DNA from: Mytilus galloprovincialis
Taxonomy: Eukaryota > Mollusca > Bivalvia > Mytilida > Mytilidae
DNA: 64,000 bases
Assembly: GCF_965363235.1 (NCBI RefSeq)
Contig: NC_134839.1
Coordinates: 99,963,743-100,027,742 of the forward strand
Reading direction: 5' to 3'
The notes below the pieces were generated by a model that was not told the DNA's origin, did no database searches, and saw nothing but the letters and a program-made list of their open reading frames with translations. Positions 62,101 through 64,000 of this stretch are shown here, one piece after another. Every line of letters starts with the position of its first letter. The first letter of the stretch is position 1. Both the position numbers and the translations under genes were made by a program.

Positions 62101-62262
62101 CTGCTACGTGCAGTGTTTTCGTTAACAGAAATCTGTTTTCTGACACTCATGTTTCAATCATTTTCATGAAAAATGACACGTAATCAATAGTGCTGTAGTA
62201 TTTTCTAGACAGTAGAATATTAAACCAAACACAAGTTATTTTGCTTACCGTTTCGTCGTCAT
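47172..62262 (-). CDS. Aldo-keto reductase, L-galactose dehydrogenase type, ten exons
   Basis: Exons are 62262-62249, 60374-60268, 58582-58437, 57314-57153, 53056-52926, 49567-49465, 48849-48718, 48223-48141, 47894-47808 and 47262-47172. Every junction has GT/AG and a matching phase, giving 351 residues. The enzyme would be a cytosolic NAD(P)-dependent oxidoreductase with a TIM barrel. The catalytic tetrad is complete: Asp73 and Tyr78 in 'YIDTAPWYG', Lys104 in 'ATKVG' and His145 in 'VHDMEF'. The start 'MRYNDLGNTGMKVSVLSYG' after a 22-residue leader, plus 'SLQRLGLEYIDIIQ' and 'KFIGITGYPLENF', fits the L-galactose dehydrogenase branch. In plants that enzyme oxidises L-galactose for ascorbate synthesis; the animal substrate is uncertain. 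The first coding exon is only 14 nt (ATGACGACGAAACG). Introns carry many repeats and reverse-transcriptase relics. Confidence 0.9.
50240..52135 (+). mobile_element. Reverse-transcriptase element, 3' part (possibly Penelope-like), decayed
   Basis: Protein pieces in order are 'SSNKAFENSGINYFWSVKNS', 'SFDFSTLYTTLPHILIK', 'GIPMGTNCAPLIADLFLY', 'FRYLDDSLALNND', 'CSFLDLDIYIINGKLNTKIY', 'YGVYISQLVRFARVC' and, after a frame change, 'RKYSSTCRLLIRSGISHP'. DFSTLYT and the YLDD box are reverse-transcriptase motifs. The FLDL..GKLNTKIYDKRDD arrangement after the YLDD box resembles the Penelope-like group, but I am not sure of the class. About 640 bp of non-coding tail follows, ending near 'CTCAATTTT'. The tail recurs alone at 39.1 and 63.8 kb. 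It sits in intron 5 of the aldo-keto reductase gene. Confidence 0.7.
54100..54270 (+). pseudogene. Small relic of the same reverse-transcriptase family
   Basis: 'FSECLHIIYPSELDIKDTTA' and 'SYLDLVFDI' correspond to the stretch after the catalytic box in the 50-kb element ('YTKEIYPVELTLNK' and 'SFLDLDIYI'). The flanks do not continue the match. It is in intron 4 of the aldo-keto reductase gene. Confidence 0.55.
54805..55330 (+). repeat. Dispersed repeat with ACGCGCGTTTCGTCT motif, two copies
   Basis: Copies at about 54815-54970 and 55160-55320 share 'GCCAGACGCGCGTTTCGTCT', 'ACTCATCAGTGAC' and 'AGAGCATTGAGGACCAAAAA'. More divergent members are at 52215-52355, 53325-53375, 58740-59060 and 59225-59415, and in inverted orientation at 57635-57960. 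No protein is encoded. All lie in introns of the aldo-keto reductase gene. Confidence 0.7.
55833..55874. repeat. 42-bp exact copy of the end of aldo-keto reductase exon 4 and its donor
   Basis: Bases 55833-55874 equal 57139-57180. The latter covers the last 28 bases of exon 4 (minus strand) and the first 14 of the intron, including the GT. After the match, the copy continues with CGTCTAC, which also occurs in exon 4 but 16 bases further in, so the copy looks like exon 4 with an internal deletion. Confidence 0.8.
55889..55988. mobile_element. 100-bp palindromic element
   Basis: AATAACAGTACTATAG at the left is mirrored by CTACAGTACTGTTATT at the right, with an inner inverted pair ACCGTCAA and TTGACGGT. 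It contains CGTAGCGG, a word also at the centre of the 41.5-kb palindrome. Confidence 0.5.
56390..56995. repeat. Diverged direct duplication, two copies about 400 bp apart
   Basis: The segment from about 56410 to 56600 ('GGAAAACAAAAGG', 'AGTTGAATTCTTTGATTCG', 'GACAAATTG'-like words) recurs in the same order at about 56815-56995. The copies differ at many positions. No gene is visible. Confidence 0.6.
58740..59600 (+). repeat. Cluster of ACGCGCGTTTCGTCT repeat copies
   Basis: At least three partial copies are seen, with 'GTGCGTTTCGTCTAC', 'CAGACGCGCGTTTCGTCTAC' and 'GACGCGTGTTTCATCTAC' at about 58785, 58930 and 59280, each followed by 'CATCAGTG' or a similar word and 'GAAGTTGAAGAGCAT'. They precede exon 3 of the aldo-keto reductase gene in its transcript order. 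Confidence 0.6.
59791..59999 (+). repeat. Dispersed repeat (fuller copy of 24902-25030)
   Basis: It contains 'GGAGCAGATCTGCTTACCCT', 'CCATGGCGTTGTCAGTTTG' and 'TGGCTGTCCCTTTGGTATTT', a block I recall as frequent in mussel sequence. It is non-coding and lies in an aldo-keto reductase intron. Confidence 0.5.
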
Positions 62263-63764
62263 TTTTGAACATGTATGTTTATAGAGACTTTATCGTGTTG
62301 ACTATTTGATAATCATTTTAGATATCCGGTACATTTATCTGTCTGATAACAATTTCATATTTACAGTGTAGTTCGCCGAATGAAGTGTACTTAATAAATT
62401 CTTTAATGTGACAAAAACTAGTGTACATCTGGTTTCAATCATTATTTATTTAACATGTTGTATAAAGCCAATCTTATTTGCTCTAATGTGTTTTTCCAAC
62501 TTAAATTTTATTTTGATTTGTAAATTTAAAATATTAAAATTGATCTGACATTATCCAGTTATCTAAATCTTTTCTGTTTGCATGACCTATGCATCCACAT
62601 TTATTGTATCTTATAGTATAGTCTTATACTCGGATGATCAGTCTGATTCGGCTTGATGAAAAGGTAAACAACATCCAGCCTTTAAGTATAACATAAGACA
62701 ACAAAGAAAAAAGTTAGTGGATAGTTTCACATACCTGTGAGTTGTTATAGATACCAGCGAAAAACAAATGACTTAAAAAATATAATAGAAAAAGGTAGAG
62801 CAACATTTTACAAAACAAGAAAAAAATACGGGCATCAAAATAATACAGTAAGAATACTAAAATGAAAATGAAAATTTATATAAACAATGTACTGTTGTTA
62901 TGTGTGGCTGAATTTCGGAAGACTAGAAGAGATATGGCGGCAAACTATACACCTTTAACACTAAAAACTAGCGTAGAACTTTTATGATATTGTGACCAGA
63001 TACGATTTCCAACTTAGAACTGCTACGAGAGACTACATGTACAGGCTCACCAACACCATTTAAAGCAGGAGATGGAGTGGGTTATGTCAAATTTTGAAGA
63101 GGGACATATGGCACGATTGTTGAATCACCTAAACGTGGACACCATCAGGAAAGAGAAATGTAGATTGTCCAAAGGAAACTTAGGATACGAATGATAGGCA
63201 TAGAAAGAACAGTCATTGGATGGAGAACACGAAGAGAAGAACACAAGCAGAAGACACTCAAATGGAAGGTGTCTGTTCGCGTCATGTGTCCAGCGCTAAC
63301 AGGAGTTGTAATTTTTCTGTGATTAAAGCATACCAAAATGTAAAAAAAACTGCTTGCTTTTATCATAGCACTTTAATTGTTGAGCATTTTTAAAAGATAT
63401 AAGTCAAACAGTTACGATTCAGTCGACCTTTTCTGTTATTTAGAATCTAATTCAAGACAAGGACAAGAGGCAAATATATCTACAAAAATCCTTTAATTTA
63501 TCTTTCAGATATATGAAAATGCCCTTTCCTTAGCATATTTTTTTTATTTCCCTGTTTTCTATGTTTTCGGTTTCTTTGTTTGGGTCTATGTTCCAATAAT
63601 TTGTCAAAGGGGGCATCATTGAACTATGTTGCATTGGGTTTCAGCACAGCACTAGATCAGTACATCGGTTTTGGAATGAAATTATAGATATTGTATGAAA
63701 TTTGTAATGACAAAACTTGAGGAATGCATCTCCTTTGTTAATACCTCCGATTCATTGTCCATGT
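62263..63764. other. Region upstream of the aldo-keto reductase gene
   Basis: No exon was recognised. The promoter and any 5' UTR exon of the minus-strand gene should lie here; no clear core promoter motif was picked out. Confidence 0.35.
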
Positions 63765-63935
63765 TGTAATAACTAGTATATATTTGTTTAGGGGCCAGCT
63801 GAAGGACGCCTCCGGGTGCGGGAATTTCTCGCTACATTGAAGACCTGTTGGTGACCTTCTGCTGTTGTTTTTTTCTATGGTCGGGTTGTTGTCTCTTAGG
63901 CACATTCCCCATTTTCATTCTCAATTTTACTTTTA
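63765..63935 (+). repeat. Detached 3' tail of the 50-kb reverse-transcriptase element
   Basis: 'TTTAGGGGCCAGCTGAAGGA', 'CGCCTCCGGGTGCGGGAATT' and 'CTATGGTCGGGTTGTTGTCT' match 51990-52135 closely and end at the same 'CATTCTCAATTTTA'. This copy is closer to the 50-kb tail than the one at 39.1 kb. Confidence 0.7.
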
Positions 63936-64000
63936 TTCTTTTTCGGTTATATCAGATAGATCTTCTTGGGGTTGGGAATACAAACTTCTGAGGGGTTTGT

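Overview
The window is AT-rich, intron-rich, repeat-laden animal DNA. The combination of an L1/Tx1-type LINE, a tRNA-headed SINE, many short palindromic elements and several dispersed repeats that look familiar from mussels suggests a bivalve mollusc, probably Mytilus-like. That placement is inference; the window holds no rRNA, mitochondrial or other marker gene. Five spliced host genes were rebuilt by eye from splice sites whose phases agree.

0-12 kb: a decayed integrase-bearing element (465-2744) with inverted ends and a short inverted-repeat element nested in it, local duplications, a SINE copy (4343-4524), several palindromic mini-elements, and a minus-strand two-exon gene (5719-7787) for a proline-rich protein with a cysteine-rich C-terminus.

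12-25 kb: two small genes of the cysteine-rich tail (CYSTM) type in convergent orientation, 12244-21418 (+) and 23973-25304 (-). The 8.9-kb intron of the first holds a nest: a long-terminal-inverted-repeat element (12781-20820, flanked by a 6-bp direct repeat), and inside it an apparently intact L1/Tx1-like LINE on the minus strand (ORF1 18959-20152, ORF2 13953-17783), with an unexplained 290-codon open frame between the two ORFs.

25.7-31.8 kb: 13.9 nearly identical 441-bp tandem units, each carrying the same tRNA-like SINE head found once at 4.3 kb. The array begins about 420 bp upstream of the second CYSTM-type gene, with the Pol III-like boxes in the same orientation as that gene.

32-43 kb: a long stretch without a recognisable gene, then a four-exon gene (38290-42293, +) for a basic 279-residue protein of unknown function.

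43-64 kb: dispersed repeats, relics of one reverse-transcriptase family (44.4, 50.2-52.1 and 54.1 kb; detached tails at 39.1 and 63.8 kb), and a ten-exon aldo-keto reductase gene on the minus strand (62262 to 47172) of L-galactose dehydrogenase type, 351 residues, with the full Asp-Tyr-Lys-His catalytic tetrad. Its introns are packed with repeats, and one holds a 42-bp copy of the end of exon 4 including its splice donor.

The strongest candidates for undescribed biology are the SINE-derived tandem array, the cluster of cysteine-tail genes, the extra open frame in the LINE, and several families of palindromic elements with visible target-site duplications.
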